A DNA stretch of 64,000 nt from contig CAKZPI010000002.1 of the NCBI GenBank assembly GCA_937139155.1, positions 1-64,000 of the forward strand, given 5' to 3'. Positions 55,601 to 64,000 of the stretch are shown piece by piece. The position numbers were made by a program, and so were the translations under genes. Under the pieces are notes generated by a model that did no database searches, had not been told where the DNA came from, and saw nothing but the letters and a program-made list of their open reading frames with translations. The first letter of the stretch is position 1. Each line of letters opens with the position of its first letter. The stretch is from an uncultured Flavobacteriales bacterium. Lineage in GTDB: Bacteria > Bacteroidota > Bacteroidia > Flavobacteriales > JBLHRE01.

Positions 55601-58600
55601 TAGAAGTTTCAAACCCTGGTGATTATTCTTATGATATTGTTTTAGAGGGTTGTACTGCTACTTCCAATGAAGTTAGCGTCACTGTTAATTCAGCTCCTAA
55701 TGGAACCCAAATTGTAGCTGGGGGCTCTACTACTTTCTGCCCTGGAGGTTCAGTTACCCTTCAGTCAACTCAAGCTAATGCCTACCAATGGCATAAAGAT
55801 GATAAGGTAATTACCGGAGAGGAAAGCCAAAACTATCAAGCTTTTGATGAGGGTGATTACTACGTTGTAGTTTTCAATGCTGCAGGATGTGCTGATACAT
55901 CAAATACAATATCCGTTGATCATAATGCTCAGCCTGAGATTTTAGGAGTGAATATTGAAGACAACCTCTGTGAGGGTGTAAGTGAAGGATCAGCGGAAAT
56001 TATTGTAACTGACGGAGCTGCTCCTTATAGCTACAGTCTTGATAATCAAGTTTATTATGCTTCAAATACTTTTGACAATTTAGTAGCAGGAGACTATATA
56101 GCATATGTTCTTGATGTAAACAATTGCATGGATACCATGTCCTTCACCATTGAGAATGTGGTTACCAATTTGAGTGTTTCCGCAGGCCTTAATAAAGACA
56201 TAACCTGTCGGGATGATAATGACGCTATCATTCGGGCAACGGGTTCGGGTGGAGACGGTCAATACATGTATAGCCTAAATGGAGGACCTTTCCAAACCCA
56301 ACGGAACTTTACCAACCTTGGAGAAGGTAGTTATGTGATTACCATGACCGATGGAAATGGATGTACCGCAGAGTCAAATACCATTACCATTACTAATCCG
56401 GATAGCTTGAAAATAACCCAAACTGTGGTGAATGAAATTACATGTCACGATGAAAATAATGGGGTAATCGAGGCTAGTGTTGTAGGAGGTGTGCCACCTT
56501 ATAAATACAGTATTGATGGAGGGTTAACCTTTAAGAATAGTCCAAGTTTTACCAATTTAGGGCCCGGGGTTTATAGAATTCGTGTGAAAGACAAAAACGG
56601 ATGTATTAAGGTTGTTTCAAGAAGAGATACCCTTACCAATCCCAAGGAAGTGGAATTATTATCTGCTGTAAAGGTTGCCGATGCCCTTTGTTTCGGTCAA
56701 GCGAATGGTCAAATCAATGTATTTGCCAAGGGCGGCTTTAACGATTCACTTGAATATTCAGCTGACGGAATCAACTGGCAATGGATGGACTCAGTACTAA
56801 TGGTTCCTGCTGGCACCTATCAGGTGGTGGTTCGTGACCCTCATGGCTGTACTGATACTGCCGCCAATATTATTACAGTAAATCAGCCGGAGCAAATCAC
56901 AGGCTCAATTGCAGTATTAAATCATGTTAGTTGTAATGGTGGAAGTGATGCCTCAATTGTAGTCACTGCTTCCGGAGGAACACCACCCCTTAAGTATTCA
57001 ATTGATAATGGTGCAACCTATCAATCAGAAGACGTTATAACAGGGTTGAGCTCTGGTTTAACAAGTGTCCTGGTTGAAGATACAAATGGTTGTACAATTA
57101 CCTTAAGTACCTTCTTATTCCAGCCTCAGCCATTTACTCTTTCCGCAACATTAACCAAGGATATTTCTTGCTTTGGCGAGGATGATGCAGTAATCGCTTG
57201 TATTCCTAGCGGTGGAGCACCAGGACAAAAGGAGTATTCTTTAGACAATGGACAAAACTGGCAAACCAATAATGTATTTGCTGATTTAGGTCCTGGAAAC
57301 TATACCCCAATGGTACGTGATAAGAATGGATGTACAGCTTCAGCTCAGCCTATTCAAGTTACTTCACCTCCCCAAATTTTCGTTTCGGTTAACGCTTCCA
57401 ATGTATCCTGTAACGGGGCAGGGGATGCCTTCTTAACCATTACCGCTTCAGGCGGTCTAGGAAACCTTCAATACTCAATTGACGGAGGTAATACCTATTC
57501 AACAACATCTGATTATCAAGGGATAGCCCCTGGAACTTATCAGGTAATAGTTAAAGATGGTTCAGACTGTGAAAAGGATGGTGGTTTCTTTACCATTACT
57601 GAACCTTCAGCCTTAACCTTGTCGGCAGTCATTGATCAGAATGAATCATGCTTCGGTTCAGAAGATGCTCAGGTATCTGCCTTCGTTTCAGGAGGAAATC
57701 CACCATATACTTTCCAGTTGAACGGTTTAAATGACCAAATTGACGATGGGGTATATGAGGATTTGGCTAGTGGTGACTATGTAGTTACAGTTACCGATGC
57801 CAATGGATGTACGGATACCACGGATACATTAAATATCTCAGCCCCGGATGCAGTTGTAATTGATTCGGTTTTCATTAGCCATATTTCATGTAAAGGAAAT
57901 GTAGATGGTCAGATTATGGTGAAAGCCAGTGGAGGAGTAGGAGACAGCATAAGCTATAGCATTGACGGTGCAAACTTTACAGGTGATTCCATTTTTACAA
58001 GCCTCCCAGCAGGAAACTATACCGTGGTGGTTCGTGACGAGGCAAATGGATGTTTATCAGAGGTGAAATTGGTGTCGATTATAGAACCAGGCTTGCTTAC
58101 CATTGCTCCCGTAATTGATAACCATGTAACCTGTTCGGGGCTTCAAGACGGGCAAATTTCAGCATCTATTACAGGAGGAACCCCTCCGTATTTATACAGT
58201 ATTGATAATGGAACAACCCTTCAGGTAGATAGTTTCTTTGGAGGATTACCAGCGGGTAATTATAGCCTATATGTAGTTGACTCCGAAGGATGTACAGCCA
58301 GTTCAATTTCAACCACCGTATTGAACCCTGTAGCCCTATCAATAACGGCGAATATTTCTAAGCCCATGACTTGCAATGGCGCTAACGATGCCATCATAGT
58401 AGCAAATGGTCAGGGAGGAACAGGAGATCTTTCCTTTAGCATTAATTCAGGTCCATGGCAATCCAGTCCGAGCTTTGATAGCTTAGCAGCTGGAATCTAT
58501 GTGGTTTCGGTTCAGGATGAGAATGGATGTATTCAAAATGCACCTGCAATTACCATTCAGAATCCTCCGGTATTGAACTTCTCAGCAATGGTTACAAAAG

Positions 58601-59286
58601 AGGTTTCTTGCTTCGGAGCCAGTGATGGACAAATTGTTGTAACCGCCTCAGGCGGAGTAGGCACGAAATTCTATTCTAAGGATGGAGGCATTACCTATCA
58701 AAGTTCAAATACTTTTTCTAACCTAAGCTTTGACCTTTATACCATTCAGGTTAAGGACGCTAATAATTGCATTCACGATACCGTGATTCAAATGAATCAA
58801 CCCAATGCCATTCAAGTGCAAGCAAATGTTGTGAATGAATCCAATATGGGTAATGATGGGTCAATTAGTTTGAATGTAACTGGAGGAACTCCGCCTTATA
58901 CCTATAATTGGACCAACGGAGATTCCACTGCAACCATTACCGGTTTAGAGGGAGGAAATTATTCAGTGGTTATTGTGGATGCCAACGGGTGCCAGAAGGT
59001 GTTTACCCAAACCATATCATCTTCCGTTTCCCTTGAAGAGGATGGCTTAGAGGCAATTCGGGTTTATCCGAACCCGGCAACTACCCAGTTTACCATTGAA
59101 ATACCTGCAACCATAGGAAAGGTTGAATACGTGATTTACAATGAATTGGGAGAAATTATGACCCAGGCTCAAAAACGAGGAGGTCAAAACCTTAATATTG
59201 CCGTTGAAAAATGGCCTAAAGGTGTATATATGATAAGATACATAAGTAGTGGAGATACCCATGTTGAATCAATTGTTATCCAATAA
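52684..59286 (+). CDS. Giant T9SS surface protein, Ig-like and SprB repeats (2)
   Basis: This 2200-aa protein is laid out as the first: signal peptide (1-23), N-terminal beta-sandwich (about 25-207), 11 Ig-like repeats (about 210-1080), 13 SprB-like repeats (about 1085-2105) and a T9SS type A sorting domain (VYPNPATT...GVYMIRYI). It follows the first at 92 bp. Only the last SprB unit has the classical YNWTNG...T form; the others read YSIDG or similar. The two proteins are related module by module but far from identical, suggesting an old duplication. Confidence 0.9.
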   Translation: MKIKTTYFIYLIGLLLIGGTASAQDVNVELYNQTFNSCTAGAPPNCGTYTGAQLTGTQFYINNSTAACTINGKTLSLSNVTSTGGVTVTNICTYGETAVDLQLYFNAINLTNWTNIRLEYDWKGSAEGNGFDFAKAIYSLDGGTFADVPNSDEIANGGLTTDIVDFNAADNEGTVYIGFRWTQDGINDGSLFGPVAIDNVKIFGDCSLQRPAISLQSGNSTFCEGNAAILESTVPGGGGGYQWYKDGNPISGEDQRTLVVTESGDYTVEFVAQECNKVSLAQTIVVNPSPSAPLVTASGPTQVCQGQGGGQLTLTSTAGSTYQWFVDGTLIPGQVFQNIQPQSAGDYVVRITNSQGCEAFSAPTTVNVAPAPDQPFIFATNGETEICPGQSVELNSTESGNLQWYLDGVAISGADAQNYFATSPGDYTVEVANGNCKAMSDPYTLSQGQGPVKPTISPNSDTLETCQGSPVALFSSGADGYQWFRDGNKISGATNQAYSASIQGNYTVVTFATGDPCGAESDPVYVVVNPVTIPVATANGPTTFCDGGSVLISSSPSSRYQWFRNGVALANDTNQTYRASQTGSYRVRVTNEHGCEANSNSISVTVSPSPTKPTIVPGGTVNICEGQTRTLTSSSASSYQWFKNGIPINNATSKTYVVSETGSYTVQVSNGSGCSNNSDPTIVNVNQKPDVPVVSNNGPLSFCPGGDVTLTSDQADAYQWYKDGSFISGANGQSYVANTTGAYQVAVSSGAGCTRFSDTVFVTVNVEEKPTVNPNGSLTFCSNETLTLTSSYDSGNQWVKDGVHMNGENGRDLIVNQPGDYYVIVNIQGCEDSSDVVSITELQAPAQPDINPANDTIIICVGETEVFTTTASLPKQWFKNNQPVTGSTNSTFVAASEGYYKVQVTDSNNGCTEFSDSVFLRVIFENPPIVEPGDLTICSNETGFLYSNYQGQGADIQWKRNGNPLPFAKEDSLEVSNPGDYSYDIVLEGCTATSNEVSVTVNSAPNGTQIVAGGSTTFCPGGSVTLQSTQANAYQWHKDDKVITGEESQNYQAFDEGDYYVVVFNAAGCADTSNTISVDHNAQPEILGVNIEDNLCEGVSEGSAEIIVTDGAAPYSYSLDNQVYYASNTFDNLVAGDYIAYVLDVNNCMDTMSFTIENVVTNLSVSAGLNKDITCRDDNDAIIRATGSGGDGQYMYSLNGGPFQTQRNFTNLGEGSYVITMTDGNGCTAESNTITITNPDSLKITQTVVNEITCHDENNGVIEASVVGGVPPYKYSIDGGLTFKNSPSFTNLGPGVYRIRVKDKNGCIKVVSRRDTLTNPKEVELLSAVKVADALCFGQANGQINVFAKGGFNDSLEYSADGINWQWMDSVLMVPAGTYQVVVRDPHGCTDTAANIITVNQPEQITGSIAVLNHVSCNGGSDASIVVTASGGTPPLKYSIDNGATYQSEDVITGLSSGLTSVLVEDTNGCTITLSTFLFQPQPFTLSATLTKDISCFGEDDAVIACIPSGGAPGQKEYSLDNGQNWQTNNVFADLGPGNYTPMVRDKNGCTASAQPIQVTSPPQIFVSVNASNVSCNGAGDAFLTITASGGLGNLQYSIDGGNTYSTTSDYQGIAPGTYQVIVKDGSDCEKDGGFFTITEPSALTLSAVIDQNESCFGSEDAQVSAFVSGGNPPYTFQLNGLNDQIDDGVYEDLASGDYVVTVTDANGCTDTTDTLNISAPDAVVIDSVFISHISCKGNVDGQIMVKASGGVGDSISYSIDGANFTGDSIFTSLPAGNYTVVVRDEANGCLSEVKLVSIIEPGLLTIAPVIDNHVTCSGLQDGQISASITGGTPPYLYSIDNGTTLQVDSFFGGLPAGNYSLYVVDSEGCTASSISTTVLNPVALSITANISKPMTCNGANDAIIVANGQGGTGDLSFSINSGPWQSSPSFDSLAAGIYVVSVQDENGCIQNAPAITIQNPPVLNFSAMVTKEVSCFGASDGQIVVTASGGVGTKFYSKDGGITYQSSNTFSNLSFDLYTIQVKDANNCIHDTVIQMNQPNAIQVQANVVNESNMGNDGSISLNVTGGTPPYTYNWTNGDSTATITGLEGGNYSVVIVDANGCQKVFTQTISSSVSLEEDGLEAIRVYPNPATTQFTIEIPATIGKVEYVIYNELGEIMTQAQKRGGQNLNIAVEKWPKGVYMIRYISSGDTHVESIVIQ

Positions 59287-59299
59287 GAATTACAGAGAA

Positions 59300-62200
59300 A
59301 TGAAGTATTTGAAGAGTTTAGCTTTATTGGTTTTTGTTCTTGTTGGATTTCAGGGGTGGGGGCAAATTTCATCTTTGTATTGTAATGCAACAGGGCCCCA
59401 GTCTCAAGATTGTACCAAGGGTGGTTCTAATAATTGTTGTACCAATTTTTTTATAACAAGGGTCCAATTAGGAACCTTGGACAATCAAGTAAATGATTGT
59501 GGCCCTAGTAGTAACAACTATACTGATTACAGCAGTACGGTTGTTGTTTTACAGCCTGGGCAAAATTATAGTCTGGTAGTTGAAAAATCGGGATCGGGTA
59601 ATATCAGTCCAATGGTAACCGCATTTTTAGACTTTAATCAAGACCGTTCATTTTCTGACGACGAAAGGTTTACCCTAAGTGTTAATACCATTGGAACTGG
59701 AAACACCTACAATGGAAACATTGTGATTCCTCCTACGGTGACTGCTGGTTCTGCCTTGTTAAGAATCAGGGGACATGATACCGCTTTTGATGATCAACCT
59801 TTATCGGGTTGTGAAACAACACCTTACGGTGAAACGGAAGACTACAGGTTTGATTTTGTAGCTCCACAATGTGGAGTGGTTACAGACGCTGGACCAGATG
59901 TAAGCATTTGTGATGGAAACTCAGTTCAAATAGGGGGCTCTCCAGCAGCTACAGGGGGTAATACTCCTTATCAATACTCATGGACCCCAACAGCAGGGTT
60001 ATCTGATCCCAGCATTGCTAACCCAATTGCTAGTCCTACCTCTACCACAACTTATACACTAACCGTTACAGATGATAATGGGAATGGATGTAGTTCCTCT
60101 GACGACGTGGTGGTTACGGTAAATAATTTTCCAGCAGTGCCAAGCATTTCCTACTCGGGCAATGACACGGTTTGTAGTCCAAATCAGGTCACGCTCTCTT
60201 CTTCATCTGCAGATGGGTATCAATGGTTCCTTGACGGAAACCTGATTTCAGGAGCAGATCAAAAAGATTACGATGCTACGGTTTCTGGAGATTATACGGT
60301 TGAAATCACCAATTCAGACGGATGTAAAAACTTATCCGACCCGGAAACTCTATTCTTTTACGATGATTTAAGCCCAAGCATTTCTGCTTCAGGGAACACC
60401 ACCGTGTGTTCACCGGCAACGGTTGATTTGAATTATACAAGCTCTCAACCAGGAACTGAATTTGAATGGTATAAAGATGGAGCTTTAATTCCTGCAGCAA
60501 ATTCTGCAACCTATACGGCTAGCTCATCAGGTGATTACCATGCCTTAGAGTATTATTTGAATAATGGAAAACGGTATTGTGATGAAGCATCAAATACCAT
60601 TACGGTTCAGGTAGTTGGCAGTCTTCCAAAACCTACGGTTGAGTTTCTTGGGGCTAGTGGTGTCTGTACCAATTCAAACGATTCCATTGATTTAAAAGCC
60701 TCGGTTGACGGAGTAGATTATGAATGGTTCAGGGACGGAACCACCCTTGGGCTTACCAGCCAAATCATCCGGGTAAGAGCTACTGGCGATTATCATGTAG
60801 AGATTACAAGTGGAAACTGCTCTCAAGTTTCTGATACCGTAACGGTTTCTTCATCCACCCCAGTTCAACCTACGGTATCTACAAATTCAACCAATCCAAA
60901 ATGTCCATCAGATGCTGTTGTTCTAGAGTCTACCCTTGACTCAAACTACCAGTGGATGTACAATGGACAGGTAATTTCCGGTGCCGATGAAAAGACCTTT
61001 TCAGCCGTTGATCCTGGTTCTTATCAGGTGATTACTTTTAATAGTGTAGGCTGTGCTGACACTTCAAATCCTTTTCAGGTAAATAATTTTCAAGGCTCTC
61101 AAAAGCCAACCATCGCTCCGGATGGACCTACCGTATTCTGTTCAGGCGATAGTGTACGTTTATTTGCCACTTCAGGAAATAGCTACCAATGGTACAAGAA
61201 TGGAAACCAAATTTCCGGGGCTAACAAAGTAAGCTACCTTGTTCTTGAGTCTGGGTTTTATCAATTGGAAACCTTAGACGGGAATGGCTGTCAAACCATT
61301 TCTGATTCATTAGAAGTAACCGTAACACCCCCACCGGCAAAGCCAGCCATTACGGCTTCTGGTTCAACCGATGTTTGTCACCCGGATTCAGTAATAATTT
61401 CTGCTCCTTCAAACTATCAGACCTACCAATGGTATAGGGATGGAGTGGCCATTCAAGGGGCAACCCAAAAAGACTTTACTGTAAAGTTATCTGGAGGCTA
61501 TGAGGTTCTGGTTACCGACGCGAATGGATGCTCAAATACTTCCGATATCCGGTTCTTTACCGTTCGTTTGGATCGTGAGCCTAAGATTTCTTATTTAGGT
61601 TCAACTACCATTTGTGATGGGCAAAAATTAAGACTTCGATCAAATTATACATCTGGCAACCAATGGTATTTAGATGGAGCAGCAATCCCTAATGCCAATG
61701 GAGACTCTTATGAGGCAACCCAATCAGGTAAGTACCATTTTGTGGTAACTGATGCTTCTTGCTCTAGGAACTCTGATACGGTTGAAGTGTCAGTAAACGA
61801 CCTACCAAACAAACCTGACATTAGTCCAAAACTTGATTCAGTTATTTGTGCCGGTGAATCAATCACCTTTAGAACTACGGCCCCAGGTAATAAGTCATGG
61901 TATAAAAACGGAGAGTTAATCTTCAATACAAATCAAGATACCTTAGTAGTTACTAGCTCAGGTGATTATTTTGTTGAAGTTTCAGATTCAAATAACTGTT
62001 CTGAGTTTTCGGATACGGTAAAAGTAACCGTGCTGTTTGAATCTCCTTTGGCAATTACCCCTGGAGATACGGTAATTTGCGACAATGCAACCATACCGTT
62101 AACTGCGAACAATGTTTCAGGTAACCAATGGTTCTTTAATGGCAACCCAATTCAAGGGGCAACCGGGCAGGTTTACAATGCAAATGCCGCAGGTTCATAC

Positions 62201-64000
62201 CATGTTGAGGCAACAGTTGGGAGATGCTCAGATGTTTCTGACCCCATAACCATTTCTCATATTTCTGGCCCGGGACAGACCCCAACCGCTACTCTTATCG
62301 GTCCGAGCTTGATTTGCGCAGGTGATGAAACCAAATTAGTAGCGGGCAACACGGGTTCCTTCAATTTCCTTTGGCATAGAGATGGTGAGGCCCTTGACGG
62401 GGAAGACCAGGATACTCTTGTAACCAATAAAGGAGGTGCTTATGCCGTAGTAATTTATTCGGCAAATGGATGTACAGATACCTCAGCCTCTGTATCTGTA
62501 ATCAATTATGACCAACCCACAATTGACTCTGTGGCTGTTACCAATTCAACCTGTACGGGCGCAGGTGATGGTGGATTTACCGTTTATGCTTCCGGTGGAG
62601 GAGGACAATATTTTTATAGCCTTACCGATGGCAACTATAATTTCTCACCAATTTTCGAAAATATTGATGAGGGGATTTACATGGTTTATTTGCGTGACAA
62701 TAACGGTTGTAAAGACTCTATGGAAGTTGTTGTTGGCTCTGAAGGTTCTGATATTTTCGTGTACATGAACCTCGACAATAACATCACCTGCAATAATGAA
62801 AACGATGCCCAAATTACGGCAACAGGTACAGGGGGGCAAGGTCAACTGGAGTACACCATTGACGGAGGAATAACCTGGACCACCGATGAAGTATTTTCAG
62901 GTTTAACAGAAGGAACGTATGAGGTTACTGTGAGAGACACCAATGGGTGTACCTGGACAGCAGCCCCTCCTATTACGGTAACCAATCCAGATCGGCTTCA
63001 AGCGGTTTCTTTCATTTTTAAAGAAATTACCTGTACCGATGCCAACGATGCAGTAATTCGTGCGACTCCACAGGGAGGATCAGGTTTTATTGAATATAAG
63101 GTAAACAACGGACCATGGCTTCCTGCTGGAAATGTGGTTGATGTTTCCAACCTTTCCGAAGGCGTTTACACCCTTAAGTTTAGAGATCAACGGGGCTGTC
63201 AGATTGAGGAAACCCCTCTTTACATCCATAACCCTTCTGAACTTGAGGTGACTAATTTCTTTGTTGCTCAAGAGATTTCTTGCTTTAATGCCAGCGATGG
63301 AATTTTAGAAGTTCAAGCCCAAGGTGGTGGTGGAGGTTATGAATACTCCATCAATCCACCTAACTATCAAGCTAGCAATCGATTTACTGATTTGGCTCCC
63401 GGCTTTTATACGGTTCGGGTTCGTGACTCAAGAGGATGTGTAGAAACAGGTCCATCAGTCGTACTATCTCAGCCTAACCAAATCACGGTTTCAGCCCAGG
63501 CGGTAAGCCATAATGACTGTTTCGGTGAACGTACTGGTCAAATTAAAGTTACCGGTGGAGGAGGAGTAGGTACACTTGCTTTTAGTACTGATGGAACCAT
63601 ATTCTCATTGGCAGATACTATTGACGGATTAAGAGCCGGAACCTATACCATTTACGCAATGGATGAGGAAGGCTGTGTGGTTGAGGCCAATGCTCAGGTA
63701 ACCATTAATGAGCCAGACCCCATTCAAATTCAAGTAATCAAACAAGATGTTGACTGTTTTGATGCCTTTAATGGAGAAATTGAGATTCTAGCTTCAGGTG
63801 GGGCCGGAGGGTTTTCCTATTCGGTTGGAGGAAGTGCTTTCCAGCCATCAAATGTGTTCAGCGGACTTCAAGGTGGCACCTATCAGGTTACGGTGGAAGA
63901 TCAAACGGGGTGTACCCAATCTCAAACTGTAATAATTGAGGAACCTAAAGAACTGGTTCTTAACGTGAGCAAGAGTGACGTTCGCTGTTTTGGAGAAAAT
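59300..64000 (+). CDS. Giant T9SS surface protein (3), partial, runs off right edge
   Basis: An open frame of 1567 codons begins 13 bp after the previous stop and is still open at the window end. It has a signal peptide (1-22, ends WGQ), a GEVED-type domain (about 25-190; FLDFNQDRSFSDDE, TPYGETEDYRFDF), a PKD/HYR-like unit with DAGPDVSIC, ten Ig-like repeats (60141-62510) and six complete SprB-like repeats, a seventh being cut by the edge. The 13-bp gap suggests co-transcription with the second gene. A T9SS sorting domain is expected beyond the window. Confidence 0.88.
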   Translation, partial: MKYLKSLALLVFVLVGFQGWGQISSLYCNATGPQSQDCTKGGSNNCCTNFFITRVQLGTLDNQVNDCGPSSNNYTDYSSTVVVLQPGQNYSLVVEKSGSGNISPMVTAFLDFNQDRSFSDDERFTLSVNTIGTGNTYNGNIVIPPTVTAGSALLRIRGHDTAFDDQPLSGCETTPYGETEDYRFDFVAPQCGVVTDAGPDVSICDGNSVQIGGSPAATGGNTPYQYSWTPTAGLSDPSIANPIASPTSTTTYTLTVTDDNGNGCSSSDDVVVTVNNFPAVPSISYSGNDTVCSPNQVTLSSSSADGYQWFLDGNLISGADQKDYDATVSGDYTVEITNSDGCKNLSDPETLFFYDDLSPSISASGNTTVCSPATVDLNYTSSQPGTEFEWYKDGALIPAANSATYTASSSGDYHALEYYLNNGKRYCDEASNTITVQVVGSLPKPTVEFLGASGVCTNSNDSIDLKASVDGVDYEWFRDGTTLGLTSQIIRVRATGDYHVEITSGNCSQVSDTVTVSSSTPVQPTVSTNSTNPKCPSDAVVLESTLDSNYQWMYNGQVISGADEKTFSAVDPGSYQVITFNSVGCADTSNPFQVNNFQGSQKPTIAPDGPTVFCSGDSVRLFATSGNSYQWYKNGNQISGANKVSYLVLESGFYQLETLDGNGCQTISDSLEVTVTPPPAKPAITASGSTDVCHPDSVIISAPSNYQTYQWYRDGVAIQGATQKDFTVKLSGGYEVLVTDANGCSNTSDIRFFTVRLDREPKISYLGSTTICDGQKLRLRSNYTSGNQWYLDGAAIPNANGDSYEATQSGKYHFVVTDASCSRNSDTVEVSVNDLPNKPDISPKLDSVICAGESITFRTTAPGNKSWYKNGELIFNTNQDTLVVTSSGDYFVEVSDSNNCSEFSDTVKVTVLFESPLAITPGDTVICDNATIPLTANNVSGNQWFFNGNPIQGATGQVYNANAAGSYHVEATVGRCSDVSDPITISHISGPGQTPTATLIGPSLICAGDETKLVAGNTGSFNFLWHRDGEALDGEDQDTLVTNKGGAYAVVIYSANGCTDTSASVSVINYDQPTIDSVAVTNSTCTGAGDGGFTVYASGGGGQYFYSLTDGNYNFSPIFENIDEGIYMVYLRDNNGCKDSMEVVVGSEGSDIFVYMNLDNNITCNNENDAQITATGTGGQGQLEYTIDGGITWTTDEVFSGLTEGTYEVTVRDTNGCTWTAAPPITVTNPDRLQAVSFIFKEITCTDANDAVIRATPQGGSGFIEYKVNNGPWLPAGNVVDVSNLSEGVYTLKFRDQRGCQIEETPLYIHNPSELEVTNFFVAQEISCFNASDGILEVQAQGGGGGYEYSINPPNYQASNRFTDLAPGFYTVRVRDSRGCVETGPSVVLSQPNQITVSAQAVSHNDCFGERTGQIKVTGGGGVGTLAFSTDGTIFSLADTIDGLRAGTYTIYAMDEEGCVVEANAQVTINEPDPIQIQVIKQDVDCFDAFNGEIEILASGGAGGFSYSVGGSAFQPSNVFSGLQGGTYQVTVEDQTGCTQSQTVIIEEPKELVLNVSKSDVRCFGEN

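Noticed and set aside
47846..57000. Repeats in the giant genes as a CRISPR array or recombination hot spots
   Set aside because: The repetition is at protein level; DNA copies are diverged and have no constant repeat-spacer length.

Overview
The window comes from a Bacteroidota chromosome, most likely a marine or freshwater Flavobacteriales relative. This is inferred from four things: several exported proteins end in type IX secretion (T9SS) sorting domains (YPNP...G.Y); promoters fit the Bacteroidota pattern TTG-N19-TAnnTTTG with no Shine-Dalgarno sequences; the gene families are typical (BatA, DUF5916, DUF4294, TIGR02757, SprB repeats); and the DNA is AT-rich. I see no tRNA, rRNA, CRISPR array or transposase.

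Region 1 (1-8015) is the most unusual. It is a cassette array that looks like an integron. Seven units all face left and lie downstream of a tyrosine recombinase (6819-8015). They are separated by 70-200 bp imperfect palindromes that behave like attC sites. The first 8-10 bases of each unit are the exact reverse complement of the bases that open the palindrome at its other end, as expected if a unit circularises through a G|TT crossover. One ORF-less unit with its palindrome occurs twice (418 bp, three differences), and the identity stops at the predicted crossover points. Cargo, going away from the recombinase: ORF-less unit, membrane protein, T9SS propeller protein, second ORF-less unit, Fic protein with its own promoter and operator repeats, lipoprotein, and an arsR-merTP-GDCCVxC mercury operon. 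The array continues beyond the left edge. The recombinase is XerC/D-like and shows no IntI-specific insertion.

Region 2 (8045-46212) is ordinary core genome. uvrB and a DUF349 protein are followed by a leftward TPR-rhodanese-DUF368-aroE cluster. Next come glmM plus a cysteine desulfurase, a secreted M36 metalloprotease, an MBL-fold hydrolase and a conserved unknown. A leftward cluster holds a frameshifted DUF5916 protein, a LolD-like ATPase, TIGR02757, BatA and a degenerate dihydroorotase. sucC, accC and DUF4294 run rightward. They are followed by a hydroxyacyl-CoA dehydrogenase, a Gfo/Idh-lipoprotein-sugar transferase cluster, pcm, an FAD oxidoreductase, a DUF6580 membrane protein, and a CDGSH-histidine kinase-response regulator set facing a disulfide-less Lpd homologue.

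Region 3 (46463-64000) holds three consecutive giant T9SS-type surface proteins (2042 aa, 2200 aa, and more than 1567 aa running off the edge). Each has a different N-terminal module, then 9-11 Ig-like repeats, then a block of SprB-like repeats; the two complete ones end in a T9SS sorting domain.
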